A DNA stretch of 64,000 nucleotides from Butyricicoccus_A sp963588905 (GCA_963588905.1 CAVAJF010000036.1:1-64000), one strand, 5' to 3'. Shown: positions 55,876-64,000, counted from the first letter of the stretch. Notes: generated from the sequence alone by a model not told the origin. Numbers and translations: made by a program.

Positions 55876-57855
55876 TTAGTTTACAGCTGCCTTTTGTTTC
55901 TTAGACAGGATGTACTGGAATACCAGACTTGCAAATACAAGGATCAGACCAACCAGATCGGTTGTCAGTGCCGGATGGATCAGCAGCAGACCGCCAACGG
56001 CGATGACAATACGAATGATGGCGTTCATGTTTGCAAAGCAGTAACCTTCCAGAGCAGCAGCCAAAGCAAAGATGCCGATGAATGCCGTGATGGCAATCTG
56101 TACGACCTGAATGGCTGTTGTGTCAATCAACAGCATAGCCGGATTGAAGCAGAACATATACGGTACGATGAATGCTGCAACAGCGAGCTTGGATGCGTTG
56201 AATGCCGTTTTCATCGGATTACTCTTGGCAATTGCGGAGCCTGCGTAAGCAGCCAGTGCAACCGGAGGAGTAATATCAGCGACAATACCGAAGTAGAACA
56301 CGAAGAAGTGTGCAGCCATGATCGGTACACCCATACGAATCAGAATCGGTGCGGTGGTAGCAGCCATGATGCAGTAGTTTGCCGTGGTCGGAACACCCAT
56401 GCCCAAAACGATGCAGCACAGCATGGTCAGAACCAGAGCAACAATCAAACGATCACCGGCAACGCTGACAATGGCATTGATAATGTCATTCGCAAGACCG
56501 GTCATAGTGATGGTGCCGGAGATAATGCCTGCAACACCGCAAGCAGCGCCGACAGTAATCGCACTCTTGCCGCCAGCTTCCAGTGCTTCCAGAATCTTAT
56601 GCGGTGTGATGCGGTTGTCCTTGTTGAACAGGCTGACAACAACGGTCAAAACGATTGCCAGAGAAGCAGCCTTCTGCATGGTCATAAAGTTGCCGGATAC
56701 CCAGACAACCAGCATAACCAGCGGGAGCAGCAAATAAATCTTCTTGACAAGATTGCGCACTTTTGGAAGCTGTTCTTTCGGCATACCGTGCAGATTCAGC
56801 TTTTTTGCTTCCAGATGTACCGAAATAAAGATACCTGCAAAATAGAGGATTGCCGGAAGAATGGCGCGTCCGATGATGCTGGAATACGGAACACCGACGA
56901 AATCTGCCATCAGGAAGGCGGCAGCACCCATGATCGGCGGCATAATCTGACCGCCGGTAGAAGAAGTTGCCTCGACGGCACCTGCGAATTCCGGCTTGTA
57001 ACCGGTCTTTTTCATCATCGGGATGGTGACAGAACCGGTGGTTACCGTGTTGCCGACAGAGGAACCGGATACCATGCCGCACAAAGCGGAGGAGATAACG
57101 GATACCTTTGCCGGACCGCCTGCAAAGCGTCCTGCAATGCAGTTGGCCAAATCAATGAAGAAGTTGGAAATACCGGTGCGCTCCAAGAACGCGCCGAAAA
57201 TGATAAATACAACGATGTACTTAGAGCAGACATTTACCGGAGTGGAGAAAATGCCTTCCTTGGTGTAGAACAGGTTGCGCACAAGATAGCGCAGGCGGCC
57301 AAAGAACTCCGGGTTCGTCAGTCCATATACCAGCGCATAGACAACAAACACACCGGCAACAATCAGAATCGGCAGACCGACACAGCGGCGTGTGACCTCG
57401 ATCAATGCCAAAATGGCAATGATGCCAATGACAATCTGGAACCAAGTAAAGCGAGTGCCCTGATTGATAATCTGATTGACATTAAAGGTAAAGTAGAAGA
57501 AGGAACCGACACCGGCTATCATAAAGATAATATCGCCGATCGGCATATGATTGACTTTTTGATCGCCCTTCTTAGACGGATAAATCAAGAAGCCCATCAA
57601 AATAATGAGACCCATAAAGGATGTCAGACGGATTTCTTCCAAAAATGTTGCGAACAGTGTGACATAGATACACCACAGAGAGAATGCAGCGAGAATAACC
57701 GTGATGGCGATTTTCGGCTTGCCTTCCCAGATACGGGTGTTGGATTCTCTGTCATACTTACGCATGACCGAATCAACATCGGCCTGTACGTCCATAGCCT
57801 CATCCGTGAGGACTTCCGGATCGTTCAGCTTGGTTTTTTCTTCGTTCTTATTCAC
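55876..57855 (-). CDS. TRAP transporter fused permease (4TM/12TM)
   Basis: A 659-residue fused TRAP permease combining the small DctQ-like and large DctM-like parts, the usual partner of TAXI-type binding proteins. The N-terminal soluble stretch is followed by four or five helices (residues about 50-180). The DctM part contains PVNVCSKYIVVFIIFGAFLERTGISNFFIDLA, KVSVISSALCGMVSGSSVGNTVTTGSVTIPMMKK and GVPTTANYCIMAATTAPI, the family signatures. Transport is driven by the Na+ or H+ gradient. It lies 16 bp behind the binding protein gene. The operon's regulator and the nearby TIM-barrel isomerase hint at a carbohydrate acid or similar solute. Confidence 0.92.
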   Translation of the reverse strand: MNKNEEKTKLNDPEVLTDEAMDVQADVDSVMRKYDRESNTRIWEGKPKIAITVILAAFSLWCIYVTLFATFLEEIRLTSFMGLIILMGFLIYPSKKGDQKVNHMPIGDIIFMIAGVGSFFYFTFNVNQIINQGTRFTWFQIVIGIIAILALIEVTRRCVGLPILIVAGVFVVYALVYGLTNPEFFGRLRYLVRNLFYTKEGIFSTPVNVCSKYIVVFIIFGAFLERTGISNFFIDLANCIAGRFAGGPAKVSVISSALCGMVSGSSVGNTVTTGSVTIPMMKKTGYKPEFAGAVEATSSTGGQIMPPIMGAAAFLMADFVGVPYSSIIGRAILPAILYFAGIFISVHLEAKKLNLHGMPKEQLPKVRNLVKKIYLLLPLVMLVVWVSGNFMTMQKAASLAIVLTVVVSLFNKDNRITPHKILEALEAGGKSAITVGAACGVAGIISGTITMTGLANDIINAIVSVAGDRLIVALVLTMLCCIVLGMGVPTTANYCIMAATTAPILIRMGVPIMAAHFFVFYFGIVADITPPVALAAYAGSAIAKSNPMKTAFNASKLAVAAFIVPYMFCFNPAMLLIDTTAIQVVQIAITAFIGIFALAAALEGYCFANMNAIIRIVIAVGGLLLIHPALTTDLVGLILVFASLVFQYILSKKQKAAVN

Positions 57856-57871
57856 GGAACCTGTATCCTCC

Positions 57872-58843
57872 TTATTCGTCCGTATTCACGGTAATACCGT
57901 GCTCGGCATAGTATTTGGCAGCGCCTGCATGATAAGGAACCGTTGTGATGCTGGTCGCCGTGTCCAGCTTCAGCTCTGCGCCCTTGGCGTTTTCCTTGGT
58001 AATCTCATCGACATGGTCAAAGATCGCTGCCGTCAGCTTGTAAACAGTATCCTCATCTGCTTGTGCAGATACGACAACGGTAGCCTGTACCGTGATGGTA
58101 TCAACCGGCTCGTCCTGTCCCGGATACGTGTTTGCCGGAATCGTATAGGTCTTGTAGTACGGGCACTTGGACAAGATATTGTCACGAACGGTGCCGTCAA
58201 TATTGATGAGATTGACGCCGTTGGTTGTGGCAAGCTCTGTGATAGCAGAGGTTGGGGGACCGGCAACGATAAATGCGGCATCAATCTTGCCGTCCTTGAG
58301 AGATTCCTTGGAATCCTCGAATGACTGATACTGCGGCTTGATGTCTTTAATAGTCATACCAGCGCCTTCCAGCACATCTACTGCGTTGAAGTAGGTACCG
58401 GAACCGGCCTGACCGATAGATACGCGCTTGCCGCGCAGATCCTCTACAGAGGTGATGTCGTCATCCATCGTGAGCAGCTGAACGGTTTCTGCATACAGTG
58501 CGCCGAGCGTGCGGAAGTCGTGTGTCGGGCCGTCCTGCTCGAAAGCACGGGTGCCGTTCCAGCCGTATGTCATAACGTCGGACTGGGTAAAACCGAGCTG
58601 GAAGTCACCATCCTGAATACTCTGAATGTTGACCTTGGAGCCGCCTGTCGATACAGCGGTTGTACGCACGCCAGCATATGTTTTCATGTACTGTGCCAGT
58701 ACGCCGCCGTATGAATAATACGTGCCGGCAGTACCGCCAGTGCCGAACATCATTCTGGTCTGTGACTCGGAACAACCGGTCAGACACAAGGCCATCATGA
58801 CAGCGAGAAACAAGCTGATCATTCTTAATCGGAATTTCTTCAC
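57872..58843 (-). CDS. TAXI-family TRAP transporter solute-binding lipoprotein
   Basis: A 323-residue extracytoplasmic receptor for the TRAP permease. The lipoprotein signal ends in LCLTGC (residues about 19-24). The mature protein begins FGTGGTAGTYYSYGGVLAQYM, the TAXI signature. SVEDLRGKRVSIGQAGSGTYFNAVDVLEGAG and YKLTAAIFDHVDEI are also conserved. TAXI receptors bind small anionic solutes such as glutamate or dicarboxylates; this one's ligand is unknown. It is the first gene of a three-gene unit and has a clear promoter. Confidence 0.92.
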   Translation of the reverse strand: MKKFRLRMISLFLAVMMALCLTGCSESQTRMMFGTGGTAGTYYSYGGVLAQYMKTYAGVRTTAVSTGGSKVNIQSIQDGDFQLGFTQSDVMTYGWNGTRAFEQDGPTHDFRTLGALYAETVQLLTMDDDITSVEDLRGKRVSIGQAGSGTYFNAVDVLEGAGMTIKDIKPQYQSFEDSKESLKDGKIDAAFIVAGPPTSAITELATTNGVNLINIDGTVRDNILSKCPYYKTYTIPANTYPGQDEPVDTITVQATVVVSAQADEDTVYKLTAAIFDHVDEITKENAKGAELKLDTATSITTVPYHAGAAKYYAEHGITVNTDE

Positions 58844-58904
58844 TTTTTGTTCTTCTCCTTTGTGTAGTTCGATTTGCAGAAATTTCTATATTCCTACAAA
58901 TATC

Positions 58905-58933
58905 ATTGTATCATTTATTCGTGCGGGATTCAA
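58905..58933 (-). promoter_or_regulatory. Promoter of the TAXI-TRAP operon
   Basis: On the minus strand TTGAAT, a 17 bp spacer and TACAAT preceded by TGA. A TGCACGAA-like sequence lies upstream near 58985, similar to the motif around the LacI-type gene. Confidence 0.7.
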
Positions 58934-59106
58934 TGCAAATACGACGGAATCGCGTAGGAAATTTTCAAAAAAGATGCCAAAAATTGCACGAAATCCCGGA
59001 TAAATGCATAGCAAAAACTTAACATATGCATCAATGAGAAAGAAGGCAGAGAGCGAAAGGAAGAAAGTTTGCATACAAAATACTACAGAAGAAGTATAAG
59101 GGAATA

Positions 59107-60138
59107 TTACACTTCGGGTGGAAGATTGCAGCGGAATTTGATGGAAATATCCGTGAGCTGGATGCGCTGTTCTGGCATTTTATGATTGGACAGATAATCA
59201 TAGAGGATTTGAATCGGGCGGGTGCTCTGCGTTTCAATGTCTTGTCCGATGACAAAATCCACGATGCCTTGTTGGATGAGAGACAGATTAGACGGTGTGA
59301 TGTCATGAATAATCATGTGAATTTTTCCTGCCATGCCGGTCTCTTGCAGCGCTTTGGCAACGCCGCGGCGTCCCATGGATGACACAAAAATACCGTTTAA
59401 TGCCGGATCCGCTTGAATAGCGCGGCAGGTAATTCGCTTGGCGAGTTCACCATCAAGAAAACAGCATTCCGGATGCAAAACTTCCACATCCGGATAATTG
59501 GCTGACATTTCCTCTAAAAAGCCCGTCAAGCGCTGACTGTCAGCGTAATGTCCGCTCTGTTGACCGAGAATCGGGAGAATATGTCCGTGTCCGCCGGTTA
59601 ACATACCCATCAGTGCTGCGGCAGATCGTCCGGCGGCAATGTCATCTGGTCCGACATACGCAAGCCGATTGGTATCGCTGATGTCCGTGTTGAGTGTAAC
59701 GACGGGGATGCCGCCTTTTTCGCTGATTTGGTTGATTTTATCTCGAATTAGGCTGTTTGCCAGCGGCATTAAAGCCAGGGCATCAATGTGTTCGATTTCC
59801 ACAAGCTCATCAATCAGAGCCAGCTGATGCTGAATATCCACACCGTCCATTGTGCGCAGAACAATTTTTACCGGCAGCAATTCGCTGCTGGGGAATTCTT
59901 CAAATAAATGCGCCAGTTCTTTGACGAAATCAGAGGCGGCAGAGTGCAGAACGACACCAATTTTCCATGTGTTGAGCAAAGAAGGCATAAGGCGGGCGGA
60001 AATGTATCCCATATCCCGTGCTTTTTCACGGACGCGCTCGGCGACCTCTGGACGAATGCCGGGTTTATTGTGCAGCGCACGGTCTACTGTGCCGCGAGAA
60101 ACACCGCAGGCATCTGCAATTTGCTGCATGGTTACCAT
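59107..60138 (-). CDS. LacI-family transcriptional regulator
   Basis: A 343-residue repressor. The N-terminal HTH is MQQIADACGVSRGTVDRALHNKPGIRPEVAERV. A periplasmic-binding-protein-like ligand domain follows, with blocks such as KIGVVLHSAASDFVKELAHLF, VVTLNTDISDTNRLAYVGPDDIAAGRSAAALMG and VDFVIGQDIETQSTRPIQILYDYL. The last resembles RbsR/xylose-type sensors. It is divergent from the TIM-barrel gene and upstream of the TRAP operon, so it may control both; the ligand is probably a sugar or derivative. AGGAG lies 12 nt before the ATG, slightly far; Met4 is an alternative start. Confidence 0.9.
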   Translation of the reverse strand: MVTMQQIADACGVSRGTVDRALHNKPGIRPEVAERVREKARDMGYISARLMPSLLNTWKIGVVLHSAASDFVKELAHLFEEFPSSELLPVKIVLRTMDGVDIQHQLALIDELVEIEHIDALALMPLANSLIRDKINQISEKGGIPVVTLNTDISDTNRLAYVGPDDIAAGRSAAALMGMLTGGHGHILPILGQQSGHYADSQRLTGFLEEMSANYPDVEVLHPECCFLDGELAKRITCRAIQADPALNGIFVSSMGRRGVAKALQETGMAGKIHMIIHDITPSNLSLIQQGIVDFVIGQDIETQSTRPIQILYDYLSNHKMPEQRIQLTDISIKFRCNLPPEV

Positions 60139-60167
60139 GATTTATCACGCTCCTAACTAATGCTTGT

Positions 60168-60196
60168 ATCATACCATAGATCTCTCTACTTGAAAA
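60168..60196 (-). promoter_or_regulatory. Promoter of the LacI-type regulator gene
   Basis: On the minus strand TTTTCA, a 17 bp spacer and TATGAT preceded by TGG. The sequence ACAAATGCAC (plus strand, 60203-60212) lies just upstream. Confidence 0.5.
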
Positions 60197-60344
60197 GATG
60201 TGACAAATGCACGAATCTATTTTTTGTAACATGCGGATTTGATGAAAAATGCGCAAAATTTAGGCAATTTATCTAAACAATCAGGGGAGAAACTAGAGAA
60301 AATCACGGGATTTTGCACGGGAAAATGATAGTTATGCAAATTGC

Positions 60345-60373
60345 TTGAAACAAATGCACAAAAATGGTATCGT
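60345..60373 (+). promoter_or_regulatory. Possible promoter of the TIM-barrel gene with an operator-like motif in the spacer
   Basis: TTGAAA, a 17 bp spacer and TATCGT. The spacer contains the second copy of ACAAATGCAC (60350-60359). A poor -10 box makes the promoter tentative. Confidence 0.45.
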
Positions 60374-60431
60374 AAGAGACAGAAGAGAGAACGACCAAAA
60401 CAAAGCATGATGTGGTTCTTTCTGTGGACTT

Positions 60432-60464
60432 CCGATGCATACGATCCCAAGCCGTGTGCATCGG
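60432..60464 (+). other. Leader hairpin of the TIM-barrel gene
   Basis: CCGATGCATAC pairs with GTGTGCATCGG (one G-T pair) across an 11-nt loop. A six-T run begins about 11 nt after the stem, 35 nt before the start codon, which could make it part of an attenuator. The rest of the 378 bp intergenic region holds the two divergent promoters and no gene. Confidence 0.5.
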
Positions 60465-60516
60465 GATCCATCCGCTTTTTTCAACAACAACGACCAAATA
60501 AAAGGAGAGTATACAC

Positions 60517-61389
60517 ATGAGATTAGGTTTTAACGAAGCAAACGACCGTTTTTGCCAGGGACACACCGTGATGCAGGATTTGGAGCTGTGCGAGAAGTAC
60601 GGCTTTGACTGCATCGACATTCAGTCCGAATGCCTGAACCGCGATCTGGAAAAAGGCATTGTGACCATTGAAGAACTGGGCGAGTGGTTTTCCACCCATC
60701 ATCTGAAGATGCTGTCTTACAATGCACTGTGCTTCTTCAACATGAAGCAGACCGCAGAGGAGAAGCAGGCTGTGATGGACGAGCTGGATGAGATCATCCG
60801 CCGCTGCAACATTCTGGGCTGCAAGATGATTGTTGTCGTTCCGTCTCAGGACATGAAGGAGCGCGGCTTACAGCCGACCCGCAAGGAAATCCGCGAGGAT
60901 GCCGTTGCTGTGCTCAAGGAAATGGTAAAGAAGGTTGAACCGTATGGCATCAAGCTGAGCTTGGAATTCTGCGGTGCACCGGATATGACTATCAATCGTT
61001 TTGAGGATGCCTATGCCATTGTTGAGGCTGTTGATTCTCCGCTGGTTGGTGTCACGCTGGATCAGTATCATTTCTATGCCATGGGTTCTGGCTGGGAGTC
61101 TCTGGAGAAGGCTGACGGCAAAAAGATCTTTGTATGGCATCTGAATGGCACAGAGGATATGCCGTGCGGCGCATATTATAACAATGACGAGAAGCGTCTG
61201 TGGCCGGATGCAGAAGGCGATTGCCTGCCGCACGCACGCTATGCAGATACGCTGAAGAAAATCGGTTTCGAGGGCGATTGCTGCACCATCGAAATCTTCC
61301 GTCCGGCATACTATGAGATGACGCAGGAAGAAAATGTAAAGAAGTCCGCAGAAGTTACCCGTGCGCATGTCGAAAAGTACTGCAAGTAA
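60517..61389 (+). CDS. Sugar phosphate isomerase/epimerase family TIM-barrel protein
   Basis: A 290-residue AP-endonuclease-2-like TIM barrel protein of the sugar isomerase/epimerase group (inositol, tagatose or hydroxypyruvate-type enzymes). Recognisable parts are MRLGFNEANDRFCQGHTVMQDLELCEKYGFDCIDIQSE, LSYNALCFFN, GCKMIVVVPS, KLSLEFCGAPDM with the metal-ligand glutamate, and VGVTLDQYHFYAMGSG with the aspartate-histidine ligands. HLNGTEDMP and TIEIFRPAYYEM supply the remaining ligands. The substrate is unknown. AGGAGAG precedes the ATG. It is divergent from a LacI-type regulator, which likely controls it. Confidence 0.88.
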   Translation: MRLGFNEANDRFCQGHTVMQDLELCEKYGFDCIDIQSECLNRDLEKGIVTIEELGEWFSTHHLKMLSYNALCFFNMKQTAEEKQAVMDELDEIIRRCNILGCKMIVVVPSQDMKERGLQPTRKEIREDAVAVLKEMVKKVEPYGIKLSLEFCGAPDMTINRFEDAYAIVEAVDSPLVGVTLDQYHFYAMGSGWESLEKADGKKIFVWHLNGTEDMPCGAYYNNDEKRLWPDAEGDCLPHARYADTLKKIGFEGDCCTIEIFRPAYYEMTQEENVKKSAEVTRAHVEKYCK

Positions 61390-61410
61390 GTATTCTCGCA
61401 TACAAAAGAA

Positions 61411-61448
61411 GAATGCACGCGCCAAGAAAAATTGGTGCGTGCATTTTT
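61411..61448 (+). terminator. Terminator after the TIM-barrel gene
   Basis: The stem AATGCACGCGCCAA / TTGGTGCGTGCATT (one G-T pair) is followed by TTT. Confidence 0.88.
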
Positions 61449-61452
61449 ATCC

Positions 61453-61480
61453 TTGCAAAAGTGCGATTTTATGCTATAAT
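61453..61480 (+). promoter_or_regulatory. Promoter of the EmrE-type transporter gene
   Basis: TTGCAA, a 16 bp spacer and TATAAT preceded by TGC (extended -10). Confidence 0.75.
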
Positions 61481-61522
61481 AAACCCGATTTATCCGATAT
61501 TTGACAATAGAAAGGAAAAATA

Positions 61523-62425
61523 ATGAAACGGGCGTTAAGTTATGGCATTTTGGGCGCTTTATTTTTTGCGTTTACATTCGTATTCAACCGGAGCATGAAT
61601 TTAAGTGGTGGATATTGGCTGTGGAGTGCTTGCCTGCGGTATCTGTTCACTTTGCCGCTCATGGGCATTCTTGTGTGGAAACAGCGCGGGTTGCAAGCGG
61701 TCTGGCGTGCGATCAAGCAGCAGCCCTTGGCATGGCTGTTGTGGAGCACCATTGGATTCGGTCTGTTTTATATGCCGTTGACAGCAGCCTCTATTTACGG
61801 AGAATCTTGGTTTGTGGCAGCCACTTGGCAGGTGACCATTGTCGCGGGAGTTTTGCTCACGCCGCTGTTCGGCAAAACGATTCCGGTAAAAAATCTGCTG
61901 TGTGCGGGATGTATTCTGTTTGGTATCTTTCTGCTGCAGACGGCGCATTTGTCTGAGCTGCAAGTAGGCAGTATGATGTGCGCATTGCTTCTGATTTTGA
62001 TTGCAGCCTTTTCTTATCCGTTGGGAAACAGAAAAATGATGGTCATCTGTCCGCAGGATTTTTCGACGGTACAACGGGTATTTGGCATGACATTGTGCAG
62101 TATGCCGTTCTGGCTTGTGCTGTCGGTCTGTGCAGGCATGACCCATGGCGCACCGAGCACCGGACAGCTTACTCAGTCCTTTATCATAGCCTTGTTTTCC
62201 GGCGTGATTGCAACGCTTCTATTTTTTGAAGCAACCAACTTGGTCAAGCACAATGCAAAGCAGTTGGCTGTCATTGAGGCAACCCAGTCAGGAGAAGTGA
62301 TTTTTACGCTGCTGGGCGGCGTGCTGTTTTTGGGAGATCCGATGCCAAGCCCTGCCGGCTGTATCGGTATCGCAGTCATTGTTGCGGGTATGATTTGTAA
62401 TAGTTTGGTCTCTATGCAAAAATAA
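61523..62425 (+). CDS. Multidrug resistance efflux transporter (DMT superfamily, EmrE-type)
   Basis: A 300-residue membrane protein with ten helices, matching the PF13536 multidrug resistance efflux group of the DMT superfamily. Its N-terminus, KRALSYGILGALFFAFTFVFNRSMNLSGGYWLWSACLRYLFTLPLM, is typical. The second half contains SFIIALFSGVIATLLFFEATNLVKHNAKQLAVIEATQSGEVIFTLLGGVLFLG. The cargo is unknown. AAAGGAAAA precedes the ATG. It is transcribed alone from its own promoter and ends at a strong terminator. Confidence 0.88.
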   Translation: MKRALSYGILGALFFAFTFVFNRSMNLSGGYWLWSACLRYLFTLPLMGILVWKQRGLQAVWRAIKQQPLAWLLWSTIGFGLFYMPLTAASIYGESWFVAATWQVTIVAGVLLTPLFGKTIPVKNLLCAGCILFGIFLLQTAHLSELQVGSMMCALLLILIAAFSYPLGNRKMMVICPQDFSTVQRVFGMTLCSMPFWLVLSVCAGMTHGAPSTGQLTQSFIIALFSGVIATLLFFEATNLVKHNAKQLAVIEATQSGEVIFTLLGGVLFLGDPMPSPAGCIGIAVIVAGMICNSLVSMQK

Positions 62426-62461
62426 AAAACAGCGAGAAGAATTTTCTTCTCGCTGTTTTTT
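62425..62461. terminator. Terminator after the EmrE-type gene
   Basis: The 16 bp stem AAAAACAGCGAGAAGA / TCTTCTCGCTGTTTTT has a 4-nt loop. T runs on both strands make it potentially bidirectional. Confidence 0.93.
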
Positions 62462-62537
62462 GGTGCAGTAAAGCAATCCAAATCCGAACCATTTCCCTTT
62501 GATGCGACTTCTGCCACTTCTCCAAAAGTAACAGTCT

Positions 62538-62702
62538 GGGAGGGATAGCGTCCGGTACGACTACATCCCGGAATTTCAACTCTCCGATGTACCGCCGATT
62601 CTTGAGCATATGTTCGACACTATTATAGGTGAACGCACTGCCCACCGGATTCTTGATGCCGTTTTCGTTCAGCCAGTCCCGGATTTCCTTCATGGCGGAC
62701 AC
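62538..62702 (-). pseudogene. Serine recombinase fragment
   Basis: About 55 codons match the recombinase domain of large serine site-specific recombinases: IRDWLNENGIKNPVGSAF, then TYNSVEHMLKNRRYIGE, then LKFRDVVVPDAIP. The catalytic N-terminal domain is absent upstream, and the frame leaves family sequence after DAIPP, where an IV.. continuation is expected. It is a decayed end of an integrative element. Confidence 0.8.
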
Positions 62703-62797
62703 CTCACTTCATACGTCAAAGAACAGCAAACCATTCCTCGGAATCACATTTCGTATAATCTATATACCATAACTTGCGAAGAATTGCAAGAATTTTT

Positions 62798-62990
62798 TCA
62801 GGCGGTGATGTCCTGAAGTTCATCCTCCACAACTGCGGGTACAATGCCAAGTTTGATTAACAACGAAACGAACATCCGTTCCACACCCTTGTCCTCTCCG
62901 CGCGAGGTAATGGTCAGGCTGAGAGTAAGTTGATGAATTCCACCCGGACTGGTGGCAGGATAAAAAGAACTCTGACCGTATATACAATAT
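62798..62990 (-). pseudogene. Remnant of an unidentified gene
   Basis: On the minus strand an open segment reads GQSSFYPATSPGGIHQL, then TLSLTITSRGEDKGVERMF, then VSLLIKLGIVPAVVEDELQD, and ends in a stop at 62798. Codon use looks like coding sequence, but I find no start and no upstream continuation. I do not recognise the family. It lies next to the recombinase fragment and is probably part of the same decayed element. Confidence 0.45.
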
Positions 62991-63116
62991 TTTTGGGATT
63001 TTCTTATAATATCTGGATGTAATTTGATAATTATATAAATAAAATATAAATAAAATTACGATATAATCATAGTACAGGGATACAGATAAAATTGGAGAGC
63101 GTCTTGGAGGCAGGAT

Positions 63117-63770
63117 ATGTATTTTGAATATGGAGAAAATGAAATTTTATATCTTAAAAGCAAGGATAAAAAACTTGCTGAAATAATTGAAAAAATTGGC
63201 TGGATTAAAAGAGAAACGGATACAGATTTATTTTCTTCGGTTATTCATCATATTATTGGTCAACAGATATCTACAAAAGCACAGGCAACCATCTGGCAGC
63301 GAATGCAAATAGATTTAGGGGAAGTAAATGCAGAAACGATTCTATCGGTGGATGTTTCTAAATTGCAGTCTTATGGTATGACATTCCGAAAAGCGGAGTA
63401 TATCACAGATTTTTCTGAAAAAGTTCACAGTGATGCCTTCAATCTGGATGCAGTCTGGCAAATGTCAGACGAGGAAGCTATCCGGGAATTGAACAGTCTA
63501 AAAGGTATTGGTGTCTGGACTGCGGAGATGATTTTATTGTTTTGTATGCAACGACCAAATATTTTTAGCTATGACGATCTTGCAATTCAGAGGGGATTAC
63601 GAATGGTTTATCATCACCGTAATATTGACCGCAAGCTATTTGAAAAATATCGTCGTCGTTTTAGTCCTTATTGCAGTGTAGCAAGCCTGTATTTATGGGC
63701 AGTGGCAGGTGGGGCAATTCCTGAAATGAAAGATTATAAACCGAAAGCAACAAAAAAGGAGAAAAAATGA
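63117..63770 (+). CDS. DNA-3-methyladenine glycosylase, AlkA-type
   Basis: A 217-residue HhH-GPD DNA glycosylase that removes alkylated purines. The helix-hairpin-helix is LNSLKGIGVWTAEMILLF (residues about 122-140), followed by the catalytic aspartate in FSYDDLAIQRGLRM. The early SSVIHHIIGQQISTKAQATIWQRM block is also typical. The protein lacks the N-terminal beta domain of E. coli AlkA, as many Firmicute versions do. GGAGGC precedes the ATG. The methyltransferase gene starts 2 bp later, making an adaptive-response-like repair pair. Its upstream region is markedly AT-rich and adjoins mobile-element remnants. Confidence 0.9.
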   Translation: MYFEYGENEILYLKSKDKKLAEIIEKIGWIKRETDTDLFSSVIHHIIGQQISTKAQATIWQRMQIDLGEVNAETILSVDVSKLQSYGMTFRKAEYITDFSEKVHSDAFNLDAVWQMSDEEAIRELNSLKGIGVWTAEMILLFCMQRPNIFSYDDLAIQRGLRMVYHHRNIDRKLFEKYRRRFSPYCSVASLYLWAVAGGAIPEMKDYKPKATKKEKK

Positions 63771-63771
63771 A

Positions 63772-64000
63772 ATGGTATATACATGCAAATATAAATCACC
63801 GTTAGGAGATATTCTACTGGCTGCGGATGAGGTTGGACTTATGGGGTTGTGGTTTGAAGGGGAGAAATATTTTGCAAAGACACTTCCAGATGAGCATATT
63901 CCACAGGAAACAGTGATTCTTACAGAGGCAAAAAAATGGTTGGACGTGTATTTCTCCGGTGAAGAACCGAAGTTTACGCCACCTCTTCATCCTGTGGGAT
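63772..64000 (+). CDS. ogt: Methylated-DNA-protein-cysteine methyltransferase, N-terminal part
   Basis: The first 76 codons of an Ogt/Ada-C type O6-alkylguanine repair protein, cut by the window end. It begins MVYTCKYKSPLGDILLAADE, continues VGLMGLWFEGEKYF, and later has EAKKWLDVYFSGEEPKFTPP followed by LHPVG, which is the family N-terminal domain. The catalytic PCHR cysteine lies beyond the window. AAAAGGAG sits 10 nt before ATG 63772, inside the end of the glycosylase gene. Confidence 0.88.
   Translation, partial: MVYTCKYKSPLGDILLAADEVGLMGLWFEGEKYFAKTLPDEHIPQETVILTEAKKWLDVYFSGEEPKFTPPLHPVG

Noticed and set aside
1..64000. tRNA genes
   Set aside because: Intergenic regions were scanned for tRNA-like T-arm sequences and none was convincing.

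Overview
The window looks like the chromosome of an anaerobic, low-to-mid GC member of the Clostridia, probably Oscillospiraceae/Ruminococcaceae-like. This rests on a sporulation-type sigma factor, Gram-positive envelope genes (SLH-anchored surface protein, lipoproteins with lipoboxes), many strong AGGAGG-type ribosome binding sites, consensus SigA promoters with 16-18 bp spacers, and orphan RqcH, DUF1846 and TAXI-TRAP genes. No single-species call can be supported from sequence alone.

Left part (1-23.9 kb) is mostly housekeeping. It holds the 3' end of a 5S rRNA, a TSUP exporter, DUF1846, a possible SieB-like exclusion protein, a MATE pump with PAP2 and small membrane genes, and an aminotransferase followed by TagO/WecA-type and WecB-type envelope glycan genes. 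Then come a GNAT/YnbB-like pair, ruvCAB, glmM, a SigH-like sigma factor, a zinc ribbon, DUF1858, trmK-nif3, an aldehyde dehydrogenase, rqcH and guaA.

The most notable locus is 23.9-26.8 kb: a compact type V-F CRISPR system. A 437-residue Cas12f1-like nuclease starts 9 bp after guaA. A 148 bp region that folds like a tracrRNA follows, then an array of 22 repeats and 21 spacers. The anti-repeat sits 1 nt from the first repeat and can close on it through a 4-nt loop, so the primary transcript could be a natural single guide. No cas1, cas2 or cas4 is present in the window.

The middle (27-41 kb) is accessory. Two AMP-binding (adenylate-forming) paralogues flank a 1,875-residue secreted transglutaminase-like/SLH surface protein and an unrecognised HTH protein. 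An MFS transporter follows, then a small XRE regulator with a membrane partner. The TagO/WecB genes could supply the wall glycan that SLH domains bind; this is inference.

41-51 kb holds a zinc-type ABC importer with a Fur-family (Zur-like) repressor and matching operator-like inverted repeats. Divergent from it is a two-component system driving a MacAB-like exporter with two adaptor proteins. 51-62.5 kb carries NhaC-family and DMT transporters, aspartate kinase, a TAXI-TRAP operon with a cytidylate-kinase-like protein, a LacI-type regulator and a TIM-barrel isomerase/epimerase. The right edge has decayed mobile-element fragments beside an alkA-ogt DNA alkylation repair pair, cut by the window end. 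No tRNA genes were seen.
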